64,000 bases of DNA from Candidatus Poseidonia sp. (GCA_022426155.1 JAKMEE010000047.1:88491-152490), one strand, 5' to 3'; counted from the stretch's first letter, positions 30,201 through 38,986 are shown. Notes: a model not told the origin generated them from the letters alone. Numbers and translations are program-made.

Positions 30201-33200
30201 CATCGAAGCCCATCAATCACACTCGGCAACCGCCTCATCTTCCGATGAACTTGAGGCGCTTCGTATTCGAGCACGCCCGCTCCCTGGCACGGGTAGCAAT
30301 TCAGTATCTCCTGTAATCGCGTCAGGCTCAGTCGGAGACTCAACGATGGCCCAAGAACGTGCCCTTAGGGCCTATGTTGGCGACCGTATCGCCCAACACA
30401 GCGGCTACCCCGCTTCATTCTGTCACGGGAACGTCCTTCTTCGTGAAGGTCTGGGATTGAATGAATCCTCAGTGCAAGCTGTCATCGCCCGTTTGGCTCA
30501 GGAAGCCCAAACTGACTCAGAAGTGGACCCTCAAACAGCAACCACCGCTGGAGATTTGATGCGGTGGGTGAAAACTCCCCCCTCCAGCTGGTCACCTGTT
30601 ACCTCTGTCACCGCTCCCTTGCACTCATCTGGTACAACTATCAAGACAGTTGCTGCTCTTCAGAGTGGTCAACCATCCCGCCGAGATGTGGATCCATTCG
30701 TCGTCACGGGTGTTTCATTGGGTCTGCCAGGAATGGAACGGGTTTTCTCGGAAGATACTTTCGAACAATTGGTACGAGGAGACACTTGCATTTCTGAAGT
30801 ATCGGACGAATACAAACAACGATTGCTTGACAAAAACATTGTCCGCCTCATTAAGGGGCGCGATGGATCTGTCAACATGGATCAAGCGACAGTCTTCGGA
30901 GATATCCCTCAACTAGCGGGGCTCAAAGGTGCATTTGATTTGGCAGAAGAATTTGGAATCGATCCGAAGGCAATTGTGGCTTGGGATGTCTCAACACAAT
31001 TGGCCGTTGCCGCTGGATTGCTCGCATTGAGGGATGCAGGAATACCGCTCACTCCAGTCGAACAAATCGGGAAAGGCGGATTGCGCTTGATTCGTAATTG
31101 GCAGGTGCCACAAGCTCAACGTGACCGTACTGGAATTGTCTTTTCATCGTGCTTCCCAGGGTTGCAAATGGCATCCAAGCATGCCAAGACCAATGGAGAT
31201 GATGGTGAGGGTCGTTTCGACCGTCGGTACCTCTTCCAAACCCTCAACATGGGGCATTCCCAATTCGCTCAATACACCGGCATACGAGGTCCTAACACGA
31301 CCGTTAATCTGGCCTGTGCTTCTGCAACCGCAGCTTTTGGCGTTGCTGAAGATTGGCTTGAAGCAGGCCGTGTTGACCGCGTGGTTATCATCAGCGCCGA
31401 CGACGTGACGGGTGATGATTTGTGGGAATGGATCGCTGGCGGTTTTGCTGCCTCCGGTGCTGCAGCCACTGGGAATATCATTGAAGAGACTGCATTACCA
31501 TTTGATCGACGACGTAACGGACTCATTCTTGGCATGGGCGCTGCAGCCTTCGTGATTGAACGGCATTCTGAAGCAGCAGAAAGAGGCGTTCAGCCCATCG
31601 CTGAATTCCTCGGTTCAACGACTGCAAATTCCGCTTTTCATGGAACACGTTTGGATGTGGAACACGTTGGAGGAGTTGTTGACGCATTCATGGGGTCAAT
31701 GGAGAAACGATGGGGGATTGACCGCCATGCAATTGCTCCAGAGACCGTGTTCTTTTCACATGAAACATTCACTCCAGCAAGAGGCGGTTCTGCCCAGTCG
31801 GAAGTCAGGGCATTACGCGAAACATTCGGACCATCCACGGACAAGCTGGTTATTGCGAACACAAAAGGCTTCACTGGCCATCCAATGGCAGTCGGTATTG
31901 AAGACGCAAGCATGTTTTACGGCATGTTGACTGGACGAATCCCACCGATTGCAAATTGGAAGGAAAAAGATCCTGAACTTGGGAATTTGAACCTCTCCAA
32001 AGGGGGGCATTATCCAAATCTCAACTATGGTTTGAGGTTCGCAGCAGGATTTGGTTCTCAAATCGCACTTTCACTCGTACGACGTTGGCCTGTAGAAGGT
32101 GAACGCATTGATGGCGCTAAGTTGCTCGCATGGACTCGCCAACTCGCAGGGACCGACGATGTTGTGATGCGTATTTTGCAAAACAAACTCGTAGCTTATG
32201 TCAACGGTGATGACAATTTACACGGTGGTGTTCAGGGAGAGCCATGGGCCTCAACTTCCGAATGGGAAGGTAAACCTTCGCAAGTTCAGGGAGTGGTAAC
32301 GCCAAAAGAAGCCGCTCCGACGCCCCCGCCTCCTGCTCCTGAAACCCAAACGCCTCCTTCAGTTCCTGCCGTCTCTTCTGGCGATGCAACAACGGTCGCC
32401 ACAGTGATTGAAGTGGTCGTTGAGCACACGGGTTATCCTGCTGATTTTGTTGAACTGGACCAAGACCTTGAAGGGGAATTGGGCATTGATACTGTGAAAC
32501 AAGCCGAGATTATGGCAGATATTCGAGAACGGTTTTCTTTACCCATCGACGAAGATTTTGTTCTTTCAGATTATCCAACGCTGAGCCACATGATTGGTTA
32601 TATCGAACAGATGACCGGTGGGGCGCCATCCAGTTCGCCAGCACCCGCTGCTCCTGCTATTTCTGAGGTACAAACAGAGGCCGCACCCCCTTCAAGCCCT
32701 TCGCCAGTTTCTTCTGCGGCTCCATTACACGATGAAGACATGAATGCAACCGTGGTTGCTGTGGTCGTTGAACATACAGGGTATCCAGCGGATTTCATTG
32801 AATTGGACCAAGATCTCGAAGGTGAACTTGGAATTGATACGGTCAAACAAGCAGAGATTATGGCTGATATCCGTGAACGTTTCTCCCTTCCAATCGATGA
32901 CGACTTTTTGCTCTCGGATTATCCAACCCTAAATCACATGATTGGTTACATTCAGCGCATGACCAGTGGCGAGCCAGTTGCTACTCCCGCCCCAGTCCAA
33001 ATACTGCCACAGGAGGCTCCCAAGGACTCTCCCGCTCCAACATCTGTGGCCCCCAATCTATCTGTTCCAGCGATTGCAGGTCAGCATTCAGACATTGAAG
33101 CAGTGTTGATTGAAGTGGTGGTTGAACACACGGGTTATCCTGCGGATTTCATTGAAATGGACCAAGACCTCGAAGGTGAACTCGGCATCGACACCGTCAA

Positions 33201-36033
33201 ACAAGCCGAAATCATGGGCGATATCCGTGAACGATTCTCCCTGCCCTTGGACGAGGATTTTGTCTTATCCGACCATCCCACATTGAATCATTTCACGGCC
33301 TACATTCTCAAGATGACCGGCGGTGGAGAGGTGGATGTGGCAGCGGAAGTTCCAGCTGAGCCTTCATTGCCCGCAACCCAGGAGAACACCCCCTCGGTAG
33401 TTGCACAAGCCACTCGTCGATGGCAAGTTGAAGTTGAAGCTTGCCCAGGAACAAATGAACCCATGTCTCTTGAAGGCACTGTAGTCGTCACCGATGGGGG
33501 CTGGGGAGTGGCAGAAGCCTTCTGTCAAAGAATGGAGATTCGTGGATTGAATGCGGTACGCATCGGCTTTGAGAGCAACATTCGAGATCCTTCCGTCTTG
33601 GACGAGAAAGGCAGAACAGTCTACCGAGCAGATCCTGGCCAACCTGAGCATATCCAATGGGTTTGCGACCAACTAAAGGATGAATCAATCAGCGCATTGA
33701 TTCACATGGCACCGATGAAAATCGCTTCTGCTCAGTGGGACGAAGATACCAACCCATCGTCTCAAATCAATCTTGCAGCCCACGGATGGTTTTCTTTACT
33801 AAAAGCCATGAACAGCCGACTCGTCGAAGGTCGCGCTGGAATTGTGGCCTCTGTGACTGCCATGGATGGACGACACGGAAACATCGGTGAACGCTTCAAT
33901 TCCGTTCAATGTGCGGCTTCAGGTGTGACAAAATCTTACGCCTTTGAGCGGCCTGACCTACGATGCAGAGCCATTGATTTGCACCCTGATCTCATCTTTG
34001 AGGAAGCGGAAGCGGCGATGATGATTGAACGGGACCTGTTTGATCTGGGGGGCGATGTTGAAATCGGATTGGACCGTGATGGCCGACGTTGGACTTTGGT
34101 GGCTTTTGCTGAAGATTTGGTTGACGAACTCCAACCATTAACCAATGAAGATACATGGATTGTATCAGGCGGAGGCTCTGGCGTCACAGCGGCATCAGTC
34201 ATTGGTGTCGCCAAGGCGTCACCCGATGCAAAGGCTCACTTCGTTCTTCTTGGACGTTCACAGCTAATCGAGACCACTGCAACTTGGATTGATTGGAGCC
34301 CCGAACAACTCGAGAAAGAAAAAGGTGCCTTGAGACAACGCCTCATTGATGCGAGTGAGAGTGGCAAGGTGACGATGGTCGAATGGAACAATGCATGGCA
34401 GAAGTTCACGCGCAGTCGAGACGTATACATCACCATGGATTCCATTGGGCAAACAGGCAACACAGCAGCCTATGAAGCGGTTGATGTCATGGATCACGAG
34501 GCACTTTCTGAACTTGGAGAAAACTTGGGTCGCCCCATCACTGGAATTGTTCATGGTGCTGGCCTTGAAGATTCAAAATTGGTTGATGACAAATCCCACG
34601 ATGTCTTTGACCGTGTCGTACGAGTCAAGGTTGACGGATGGCGTTCACTCATGGCTGCTGTTCAGTCATCTGGACGAGACGCTCCAAAGTTCGCATGTTG
34701 TTTCACCAGTGTCGCTGGACGGTTTGGAAACGGTGGTCAAACAGATTATGCAGCAGCTAATTCAGTATTGGATGCTGAAATGGCACGCCTCACTGCAAGT
34801 TCAACGTGCCGAGCCGTTGCTATTGGCTGGACGGGGTGGCGAGATGTTGGTATGGCGACCAGAGGTTCAATCGAAGCCGTGTTCGCCGCAGCAGGAATTG
34901 CAACCCTCTCCGTTGAAGACGGAGTCTCTCTCTTTGTTGGTGAAGCATTGCAGGGTGGAAAACGAAGAGTTCTCGGATGTGGGACACTCGGTTTGATGGA
35001 TCAATTCGATGCATTCCGAGAAGCTCCTCTCAAATTGCCACCTGGTATGGCAGCCACGATTGCAGACCCCGCAAGGTTCCCCTTCGTGGACAAAGTTATC
35101 GGATTAGAGGAGAATGTTTCACTGTCAACACAGTGCACCCTTTCAGTTGCAGATCATCCGTTTTTGGCCGACCATTCCATCGAAGGAGTCCCCTATCATC
35201 CAGGCGTGATGGCACTTGAGATGTTTGCTCAAAATGCACTTTTGCTTTGCCCTGCAACCTGTCTTGCAGGGTTTGAAGATGTGACCTTTGGGCTACCGGT
35301 CAAACTCATGAAAGGTCCGATGACGGTTCGAACTGTGGCCACGGTTGCGAACACTGATGGCGATCTCACATGGGTGAAATGTTCACTTGTTTCGGACCTC
35401 ACTAATTCCAAGGGCGAAGTGTTTGGTGAACGTGAACATCATTCTGCAATGGTTCGCTTAGTTGGATCAAGTGATGATCTGAGTGCATTTCTCCAAGAAG
35501 AAGTGAATCGATTGCCCAACGTGGGCGTGCCTCCTAAAGGTGATTTGCTTCATCATCCATCGTTCATATATCTCCGTTATTTCCACGGTGCACGTTTCCA
35601 ATCACATGGCGGTGTACTACGCGGCGTAGGGGATGGAGAGATGCTTGGAATAGATGGTATTGCATTGATGCGACATCAGCTGCCTGTGACAGAACAGTTT
35701 GCCACAGAAAGCGAGGGTGAAGCGGTGCTGCTCGAAGCCTTACCAATGCTGATTGAAGCAGGTTTCCAGAATGCAGGTTTGGTGGCCATGGAATCCATGG
35801 GCTTCAGCAGCCTCCCGATTGGAATTGAATGGTCAACCATGTTACGAGTTCCAGATTCAGAAGAATATCTTCGACTCAGAAGCCTTCAAACAGATGAAGA
35901 GGAAGGGGGAGTATCGGTCCATGACGTGCTGATTGTTGGTGAAGATGATGCCCCAGTGATGGCTCTCAAAGGTTTACGCCTCAAGGCCATGGGGCAAGTC
36001 GCCGAAGATCAAAAGTTCAACCTTGAGCGATGA
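27232..36033 (+). CDS. Multidomain fatty-acid/polyketide megasynthase: KS-AT-(ACP-like)-KS2-ACP-ACP-ACP-KR-DH
   Basis: 2933 aa. KS1 DAACASS/VEAHGTST/KSQIGHLKAA; AT GHSLGEY...SHAFHS; KS2 NLACASA/SHETFT/KGFTGHPMA; three ACPs with GELGIDTVKQAEIM; KR SGGGSGVTA...SVAGRFGNGGQTDYAAAN; DH HPFLADHSIEGVPYHPG. GTG start at 27232 or ATG at 27241. Confidence 0.92.
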   Translation: MANMSITTEDGKPCEGLEQGPFEPIAVIGVGAMMPDANSIDTFWQNILDQKISIAPLPEGRWPGKISHFWREGEPGQHTEGFTYAKIGALVKGYEFDWRRWRQPPGTLPQIDPCQLWAVGVAADAIEHAGYDGEAKDIDRTKTGVVFANALGGENRNLSNIRVWSEHTKQIALEHGLPSGNSEGFVETILEGTPRIDEDTMPGELANVVSGRVANLLDLQGPNHAMDAACASSMAAVLDACRLLQLRQVDVMLAGATDRTMDPATFAKFSAIGALSPTHSSPFDARANGFVMGEGAGVFVLKRLHDAIEDGDEIYSVIRGIGGSSDGRGKGITAPSQRGQIQAIARAYSQAGYPASSVELVEAHGTSTKVGDATELSTLSRLWTGVEGTGRVAVGSIKSQIGHLKAAAGIAGMMKTVMALHHRTIPPSANFETPNPTVDWSSIPFFVPTQAMDWPKPTQHPRRAGVSAFGFGGTNFHVALEGYDPEYHLPMAEAWSQRWSAYSQQSVRNIEAPSIFDSTSRPTLTHEELKSIEGGVLLLSGASISDLGGQLQSLNFSGPLFDEDPRGRRISEAFQSASASFDAKAPARMAIVATSWADFQKRVALAGKAMDDPEKWGFLQSQGVLITTETPLPDGAKVAHMYPGQGSQYVGMTNDLVKRFTAPAEVWKQADITMVEVLEGETLSSFVLRDSLSKEELLEAEHKLKQTEYTQPAMLTADLAIERTLNAFGHVPDMVAGHSLGEYAALMSSGILDMDGALRAAAARGTEMGSVEIEDKGLMASVTAPYEAVESVLNASEGYVIAANKNSPKMTVIAGETDPVRAAMAVFEEQGFNCVELATSHAFHSRIVAPANEPLRRFLESLEIRWPSIPITANVDGTFYPMQGDDSKASILEKLAPQMASAVEWTKQIESMYEAGARVFVEVGPKRALTMFAVQILEGRPHIPVMSNHPKQGGIATFFTALGALALAGRAPQWPALNSDAMSEAFRAGPIEAHQSHSATASSSDELEALRIRARPLPGTGSNSVSPVIASGSVGDSTMAQERALRAYVGDRIAQHSGYPASFCHGNVLLREGLGLNESSVQAVIARLAQEAQTDSEVDPQTATTAGDLMRWVKTPPSSWSPVTSVTAPLHSSGTTIKTVAALQSGQPSRRDVDPFVVTGVSLGLPGMERVFSEDTFEQLVRGDTCISEVSDEYKQRLLDKNIVRLIKGRDGSVNMDQATVFGDIPQLAGLKGAFDLAEEFGIDPKAIVAWDVSTQLAVAAGLLALRDAGIPLTPVEQIGKGGLRLIRNWQVPQAQRDRTGIVFSSCFPGLQMASKHAKTNGDDGEGRFDRRYLFQTLNMGHSQFAQYTGIRGPNTTVNLACASATAAFGVAEDWLEAGRVDRVVIISADDVTGDDLWEWIAGGFAASGAAATGNIIEETALPFDRRRNGLILGMGAAAFVIERHSEAAERGVQPIAEFLGSTTANSAFHGTRLDVEHVGGVVDAFMGSMEKRWGIDRHAIAPETVFFSHETFTPARGGSAQSEVRALRETFGPSTDKLVIANTKGFTGHPMAVGIEDASMFYGMLTGRIPPIANWKEKDPELGNLNLSKGGHYPNLNYGLRFAAGFGSQIALSLVRRWPVEGERIDGAKLLAWTRQLAGTDDVVMRILQNKLVAYVNGDDNLHGGVQGEPWASTSEWEGKPSQVQGVVTPKEAAPTPPPPAPETQTPPSVPAVSSGDATTVATVIEVVVEHTGYPADFVELDQDLEGELGIDTVKQAEIMADIRERFSLPIDEDFVLSDYPTLSHMIGYIEQMTGGAPSSSPAPAAPAISEVQTEAAPPSSPSPVSSAAPLHDEDMNATVVAVVVEHTGYPADFIELDQDLEGELGIDTVKQAEIMADIRERFSLPIDDDFLLSDYPTLNHMIGYIQRMTSGEPVATPAPVQILPQEAPKDSPAPTSVAPNLSVPAIAGQHSDIEAVLIEVVVEHTGYPADFIEMDQDLEGELGIDTVKQAEIMGDIRERFSLPLDEDFVLSDHPTLNHFTAYILKMTGGGEVDVAAEVPAEPSLPATQENTPSVVAQATRRWQVEVEACPGTNEPMSLEGTVVVTDGGWGVAEAFCQRMEIRGLNAVRIGFESNIRDPSVLDEKGRTVYRADPGQPEHIQWVCDQLKDESISALIHMAPMKIASAQWDEDTNPSSQINLAAHGWFSLLKAMNSRLVEGRAGIVASVTAMDGRHGNIGERFNSVQCAASGVTKSYAFERPDLRCRAIDLHPDLIFEEAEAAMMIERDLFDLGGDVEIGLDRDGRRWTLVAFAEDLVDELQPLTNEDTWIVSGGGSGVTAASVIGVAKASPDAKAHFVLLGRSQLIETTATWIDWSPEQLEKEKGALRQRLIDASESGKVTMVEWNNAWQKFTRSRDVYITMDSIGQTGNTAAYEAVDVMDHEALSELGENLGRPITGIVHGAGLEDSKLVDDKSHDVFDRVVRVKVDGWRSLMAAVQSSGRDAPKFACCFTSVAGRFGNGGQTDYAAANSVLDAEMARLTASSTCRAVAIGWTGWRDVGMATRGSIEAVFAAAGIATLSVEDGVSLFVGEALQGGKRRVLGCGTLGLMDQFDAFREAPLKLPPGMAATIADPARFPFVDKVIGLEENVSLSTQCTLSVADHPFLADHSIEGVPYHPGVMALEMFAQNALLLCPATCLAGFEDVTFGLPVKLMKGPMTVRTVATVANTDGDLTWVKCSLVSDLTNSKGEVFGEREHHSAMVRLVGSSDDLSAFLQEEVNRLPNVGVPPKGDLLHHPSFIYLRYFHGARFQSHGGVLRGVGDGEMLGIDGIALMRHQLPVTEQFATESEGEAVLLEALPMLIEAGFQNAGLVAMESMGFSSLPIGIEWSTMLRVPDSEEYLRLRSLQTDEEEGGVSVHDVLIVGEDDAPVMALKGLRLKAMGQVAEDQKFNLER
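32395..33320 (+). repeat. Three tandem ACP-encoding repeats inside the megasynthase (about 350 bp period)
   Basis: Repeated protein unit VVVEHTGYPADF(V/I)E(L/M)DQDLEGELGIDTVKQAEIM(A/G)DIRERFSLP. Thr codons at 32491, 32839 and 33193. Confidence 0.9.
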
Positions 36034-36815
36034 TTGGTGTCGGTATGAGCAGTGATGATGTGATTCCACTTTCACTACCGTCATATTTCGAAGATTCAAT
36101 CATGGCCTTCATGGCTCCAATCAAACCATTTGAACTCGAAGAAGTGCCTCTTGCCCAACATGATGAAGTGAGCACCTTTGCGACTGAGAAACGACGAATT
36201 GAGCACCTGAGCGGTAGGTGGTTGCTCGGACAGGCTTTGCAACGATGGGGAGTCAATGACCTCGGGACTCTCATGGTGGTGAGGAATGAACAACGTGCTC
36301 CACGTGTGATTCATTTGCAAGGCGTATGGGTCAACACACCGTTACCATCCATCAGCATCGCTCACAGCCAAACTCACGCTTTCGTTGCTCTTGCTACTCC
36401 AAAGGCCTCGGTTGGCATCGACGCAGAACCTGAAGGGCGAATCTTGGCCTCAAATGCATTGGACATGATGTCAAAGGGCGATGAATTACAGCGGATTCGC
36501 CAGCAGCCTGAGCGATCAATGAAATTGTGGACTGGGAAAGAGGCGATTCAGAAAGCCATGGGGTTGGGGATGAACCTTAATCCTCGTGATATTCAACTTT
36601 CAATTGAGGATAGCCAACAAAATATTTCAATTGGAAATTCAATTTTTCAATTAGGATATTGGATATTTAATGGCTTCCACATATCTCTCGCTTATAACCC
36701 CCGGGACAATCAACCCATCACACCAGAAGAGGCTTTGTTACAGGAGACGAGGGAGGCGATGGAACAGCAGCCAGATTGGGGAGTCGGTTGTAATACCACT
36801 CGTAACAATGCCTGA
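36030..36815 (+). CDS. Sfp-type 4'-phosphopantetheinyl transferase
   Basis: SISIAHSQTHAFVALATPKASVGIDAEP...MKLWTGKEAIQKAMGLGM (GIDxE and WxxKEAxxK motifs). ATGA overlap with the megasynthase stop. Confidence 0.88.
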   Translation: MIGVGMSSDDVIPLSLPSYFEDSIMAFMAPIKPFELEEVPLAQHDEVSTFATEKRRIEHLSGRWLLGQALQRWGVNDLGTLMVVRNEQRAPRVIHLQGVWVNTPLPSISIAHSQTHAFVALATPKASVGIDAEPEGRILASNALDMMSKGDELQRIRQQPERSMKLWTGKEAIQKAMGLGMNLNPRDIQLSIEDSQQNISIGNSIFQLGYWIFNGFHISLAYNPRDNQPITPEEALLQETREAMEQQPDWGVGCNTTRNNA

Positions 36816-37244
36816 TCATTTATTCCAAAGCCTACTTGACTCCCATGGTAGATTAAGAGCAATTCCTATTTCGGTGAGAATGATGAAATTGAAGACAATG
36901 TATGTCACACTTGCACAAATGAAGACCACCAATGATGTGTTCACAATTCGTGTGCGCTCTCGCCTAGCTGCATCGAGTGTGCAAATCCCTTCCCTGCGGA
37001 AGTAAGCGACCAACCCAATACCTACGAACAGCACTGAACTCAACATCAACGCTGGTCGAAACCACCCCATGCCATCGCCGCCCCAGTACAGGGTATCGGA
37101 CAATGCTGCGGCGGTTGAGACACTTGCAATACCAAACATGACCAAGACGATGCTCGGGAAACAACACATGGATGCAAGGAAAGCCGAACCTCCAATGACC
37201 TTCCAAAGGGAAGCCAAATCTTCCTTTACGCCCCCTTCACCCAT
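36816..37244 (-). CDS. Small multi-pass membrane protein
   Basis: 142 aa with four hydrophobic segments; CCFPSIVLVMFGIAS. Confidence 0.5.
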   Translation of the reverse strand: MGEGGVKEDLASLWKVIGGSAFLASMCCFPSIVLVMFGIASVSTAAALSDTLYWGGDGMGWFRPALMLSSVLFVGIGLVAYFRREGICTLDAARRERTRIVNTSLVVFICASVTYIVFNFIILTEIGIALNLPWESSRLWNK

Positions 37245-37283
37245 GGGCCTTAGTCACTCCAGTTGCTTTTGAATGATTGTTCA

Positions 37284-38969
37284 TCAAGCACAGTTCTGGA
37301 ATCGCTCATGGGATAGGGCATCGTTGTACAATTTTAACGGTAAAACTGGCATGCCATCGGACCATTGACCCATGTGTGTCAGTGTTGTTTCATCCATCAT
37401 GTAGGAGAATGCCCAATCTGCTGTGATGCTATCGTTACGACTGTGTGCGACAAGATAATCCGCTTGAGCATCGATTCGGCGGTAGAACCCCCAATCCGCC
37501 AGTGAATCATGTGCGGGTTCAGATTGAAGGTAATGACTGGCAACCAGACGAGGGAAGCCGTAACGGTCAGATTGGACAAGCACGACTTGAGTACGTTCTT
37601 CTGAGAGATTGTTAAACAAGGCTTGATGGAATGCAGCTGGGCACAACCCTACGCTCAAATCATCTTCAGTGATGCCAATTTGAACCAATGTTTCGTCAGG
37701 AATGAGGGAAAGGTCAGGTTGGAGTTCAGTTTGCAGAGGACGCGCAGCAGGCGATTCTGGTGCGAACACCAAGGCATTTGAGCCCCACCCCATTGGGAGA
37801 ACATGATCCAGCACCAAGAAGGAATACGCCCCTCCCAAACTGTGCCCCCCAGACCACAGTGTACTTGGATCAACTACAATGGGTCCGAGCGTTTCATTGA
37901 TTTGCGTCAAACGAGACGAACCAAGAAGGGTTTCATCAATGTGGGTGATGGCTGCTTGGATGGCCAAATCACGGTAGGAATGCTGCAAAAAGTCAGTCAT
38001 TCCTTGCTGTTCTGTCACCTGATGGTCTTCAAAACCCTCTGGGCGTATGTCCGATGGATACTGTACAAAAGCAACGGCTATTCCTTTGGCGGCGAGGTGT
38101 TGAATCCAGGATTCGTAAGCGTTCACATCTGGGTATCCAAATCCGTGGAGGAGGACGGCAAGAGGAATACTATCGATAGGTGTATCTTCTGGAAAGAGAG
38201 GAAGTGTGTAATAGATGCTGAATTCAATGTCATCTTCGAGGTTTCCTTGGACCGACACGACCTCAGAAGGCATCTCATAAGGCGAGGAAAATTGAACCGT
38301 TTCATAGGGGCCTGGCGTGGAACCATATCCCAATGTTGGGGGGTTAGGAGGGGTAGGGGCGAACCCCATCAATGCAGGCACGCCGGGCATGATCATCCAT
38401 GCAGCGATAAAGACACCAAGCAAGTGAAAAACTCGCTGTTTGGACACAGGAGTTGTTGATGATTCCCTTAATCTCGGGAGGCCACCAATGGCTAACAGGG
38501 TCGTCACCAGCAGACAACCGTAGTAGGTTGGCAAGATGAGAAAAGCCCCTCGAAGGTAAAATACATCCATTGCAAAGTGAATGACGATGAATCCACATAT
38601 CAATCCCAATACGACCAACCCGATTTCGTTGATGGGACGACTGTAGCGTTCATCTTGGCGTAATTTTGCGAACATGAATCCACAAAACACAGTAAAGCTG
38701 AACAAAATGAACGTCCAACCCATCGCGCCTCTCATCATCATGGTCCAATCCAAGGAACGTACGGCATAAGGCCAGATGGCGTCGATGATTCCAGTTCCTT
38801 GAACCAAGCGAATTAGGAGTTGAGAAAAGGCGAGAACAAAACCCACCAAGGCCAATCCATAGGGCCACAATGAATGCCTGCGGGCCCGAACCTGCCAGGA
38901 GGCGAATGGTTCCAAATCCGCTACGGAACTCTTCTCGTCCATTGAATCCAAATCCCTGCTTGGGTTCAA
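37284..38969 (-). CDS. Membrane protein with C-terminal alpha/beta-hydrolase domain
   Basis: N-terminal hydrophobic helices; IPLAVLLHGFGYPDVNAY...LWSGGHSLGGAYSF nucleophile elbow GHSLG. Confidence 0.75.
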   Translation of the reverse strand: MNPSRDLDSMDEKSSVADLEPFASWQVRARRHSLWPYGLALVGFVLAFSQLLIRLVQGTGIIDAIWPYAVRSLDWTMMMRGAMGWTFILFSFTVFCGFMFAKLRQDERYSRPINEIGLVVLGLICGFIVIHFAMDVFYLRGAFLILPTYYGCLLVTTLLAIGGLPRLRESSTTPVSKQRVFHLLGVFIAAWMIMPGVPALMGFAPTPPNPPTLGYGSTPGPYETVQFSSPYEMPSEVVSVQGNLEDDIEFSIYYTLPLFPEDTPIDSIPLAVLLHGFGYPDVNAYESWIQHLAAKGIAVAFVQYPSDIRPEGFEDHQVTEQQGMTDFLQHSYRDLAIQAAITHIDETLLGSSRLTQINETLGPIVVDPSTLWSGGHSLGGAYSFLVLDHVLPMGWGSNALVFAPESPAARPLQTELQPDLSLIPDETLVQIGITEDDLSVGLCPAAFHQALFNNLSEERTQVVLVQSDRYGFPRLVASHYLQSEPAHDSLADWGFYRRIDAQADYLVAHSRNDSITADWAFSYMMDETTLTHMGQWSDGMPVLPLKLYNDALSHERFQNCA

Positions 38970-38986
38970 GAAGATTCGTCTTCTCC

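Noticed and set aside
27232-36033. Canonical PUFA synthase (pfaA-E)
   Set aside because: No separate PfaC-type KS-CLF-DH-DH or PfaD flavoprotein ER in the window; the ER is FabI-like and a second KS lies inside the large protein. Resemblance is to PfaA domain order only.
26439-36815. Bacterial contamination as explanation for the synthase cluster
   Set aside because: Flanked on both sides in the same window by archaeal genes (TBP-like, Orc1/Cdc6, CarS, PCNA, TFS, Nop5-fibrillarin), with no obvious compositional break by eye. Read-level verification is still advisable.
26399-36815. Mobile element or genomic-island boundary around the cluster
   Set aside because: No integrase, transposase, tRNA-flanking direct repeats or terminal inverted repeats seen. 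The tRNA-Gly at 41239 is 4.4 kb away with no detected attachment repeat.
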